The notes beneath the pieces are model-generated. The model did no database searches. It had not been told where the DNA came from and was given only the letters and a program-made list of their open reading frames with translations. A stretch of 64,000 bases of DNA from Ehretia macrophylla (lineage: Eukaryota; Streptophyta; Magnoliopsida; Boraginales; Ehretiaceae). A program made the translations under genes and the position numbers. Numbering within the stretch: the first letter of the stretch is position 1; each line of letters begins with the position of its first letter. The stretch lies in NCBI GenBank assembly GCA_037974665.1, contig CM075773.1, positions 28,799,853-28,863,852 of the forward strand, given 5' to 3'. Of the stretch, positions 62,690 to 64,000 are shown one piece after another.

Positions 62690-62697
62690 AGGTAAGT
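62690..62697 (+). other. Splice-donor-like site in fourth LTR
   Basis: AG|GTAAGT, the plant consensus donor, in the setting TTCGGCCTAAGGTAAGT that all copies share. A second donor-like AG|GTGAGG follows about 180 bp later, nearly unchanged in every LTR of the window. Confidence 0.45.
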
Positions 62698-64000
62698 CTT
62701 GATAGTTTTCTTCCATTTCGTTTGGTTTTACACACATGCACCTTCCTCACATGCTAACTAAGTTAGAAATTAAGGGAAGACAAGCCATCTCTCAGCCAAA
62801 GCAAGGAAGAAGCTCCCTTGTGCATTTTGAAGAGCATTTGTGCTCATTTGCTAAATCTTCAAAGAGGTGAGGGTTAAACTCATTTAAAAGCTTTCAAAAA
62901 TCACATGCATGCCTTCATATGACTATATTTACCTCTGTAGTTGTTGTATATGTGTTTATATGAGCTTATATGACCATGGATGGCTAGATTTTTGGCTAGA
63001 ACTTGAAGATGGGTAAAATTGTGTAGCTGGCAGATTTCTGACTTGGTAGAGCGAAGTTCATTTGGCCTAGTAAATGATGTTGAAAATGAGTGAAAAATGG
63101 TAGGGGACTTTTTTTCCAGTTCTGAGCATTTTTCGTAGAAATAGGCCAAGGCCAATTTTGACTCTAAGGCCTCCAAAATGGCAAAATATCGAAAAGTGTC
63201 TAAATCTGGAAAATCTGGAAATATGAAATAGGTTTCTGGCAGATTACTAACTCTGTAGAATGAAGCATTTTTGACCTAGTAGGTGTTGGTAAAAATGCAT
63301 GAAAATTGGTAGGTTTCTCGGTTTTTGCAGTTCTGGACATTTTTGTCAGAAATAGACCAAAGCCAATTCTGACCCTAAGAGTGGACAGTTTTGAGTAGTC
63401 TCACGGTTTTCGCCATAACTCCTAAATCAGAACTCCAAATGATGCAAGGTTTGTTCCTATACTTAAATCACTCATTAAGCTTTAATTTGACATTTTGTTC
63501 ACTAAAATTGGAGATTTGTTTCTTGTCTAAATGAATGTGGTGATATGCTTTGAAACATGTTGTAACTTCTCTTGTGGTATTGAATGCTTGGAATTGTGGC
63601 CCTTAGATGTTGTGTGGGCTGTTGTGGCTGGTTGAGGTTGCTTAATTTGATTGATGTATAACTTGGGATCACTAATTGATGAATGGTTTACTTAACCGCA
63701 TGTGTAAGCACGGAATTAAGGCCCTATTGCTTATGAAAACTTGTTAAGTAATGATCCTATGGCTAAATGCGTTCAATTGTGTGGTTAGTAGGCTACCTAA
63801 TAAATGTTAAGTATGTTTGAAATGGTTTAAGTGTTACTTGTGGTGTTTAGCAAACAAAACCAACCCCGAGCACGGCCTTGTAAACCCTAATAGCTCCGTA
63901 GACTCCCAAGTCATAGACCACTCTTGTGTGAATTATAAATTGATGTTGAGGAATGTTAATGGGCTGCCCGAAATTGTTTTTATAACTCTAAATATGATTC

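Larger units (their letters stand above)
62036..64000 (+). mobile_element. Partial LTR of a fourth, opposite-orientation insertion
   Basis: Begins TGTGAGGCGTGATCCCG, the family's LTR start, but on the plus strand, and runs off the window. Order: ACGTG array 62036-62475, AT-rich part, donor-like AAG|GTAAGT at 62690-62697, GAG|GTGAGGG at about 62867-62875, then the reverse complement of the two-copy 210-bp region and the palindrome-side sequences, ending near CTAAATATGATTC. It is the most diverged copy here: its short-repeat array is nearly twice as long and the CT-rich tract is missing. Whether it is a full element, a solo LTR or a fragment cannot be seen. Confidence 0.88.

Overview
This window looks like heterochromatin from a flowering plant, most likely pericentromeric or centromeric. 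About 58% is a head-to-tail satellite with a monomer of about 341 bp. Nearly all the rest belongs to one family of Ty3/gypsy LTR retrotransposons, probably of the Tekay/Del chromovirus type. The plant assignment rests on the initiator-methionine tRNA primer site, the chromovirus-type Gag-Pol with an integrase GPF module and chromodomain, and LTRs of about 3.5 kb. I see no host gene, tRNA, rRNA, telomere repeat, CRISPR array or bacterial feature.

Layout: satellite 1-14258; retroelement 1 at 14259-25248 (minus strand, two LTRs, decayed and internally deleted gag-pol); satellite 25249-29562; retroelement 2 at 29563-39676 (minus strand, two LTRs, a gag remnant and no pol); satellite 39677-56273; a solo LTR at 56274-59793 with a perfect 5-bp target duplication; satellite 59794-62035; and the first 1.96 kb of a fourth LTR, in plus orientation, cut by the window edge at 64000. 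All satellite blocks have the same orientation. The phase of the repeat continues across element 2 and the solo LTR, so both inserted into one older array. Across element 1 the phase jumps and no target duplication is found, which points to later rearrangement.

None of the retroelement coding regions is intact. Element 1 keeps Gag, zinc knuckle, protease, reverse transcriptase, part of RNase H, the end of integrase and a chromodomain. It has nonsense codons and frame changes, and a deletion fuses RNase H to the end of integrase. Element 2 keeps a piece of gag with four zinc knuckles in two frames, plus about 1.6 kb of internal sequence I cannot assign. It looks non-autonomous and would have needed a partner such as an intact relative of element 1.

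Points of most interest: an imperfect seven-monomer periodicity in the right-hand satellite; an array of degenerate 20-22 bp ACGTG-bearing repeats at the 5' end of every LTR, longest in the fourth; conserved splice-donor-like sites and a length-conserved acidic peptide frame inside the LTRs; and the duplicated zinc-knuckle cassette of element 2. Many short open frames in the satellite are a by-product of a stop-poor repeat and are not called as genes.
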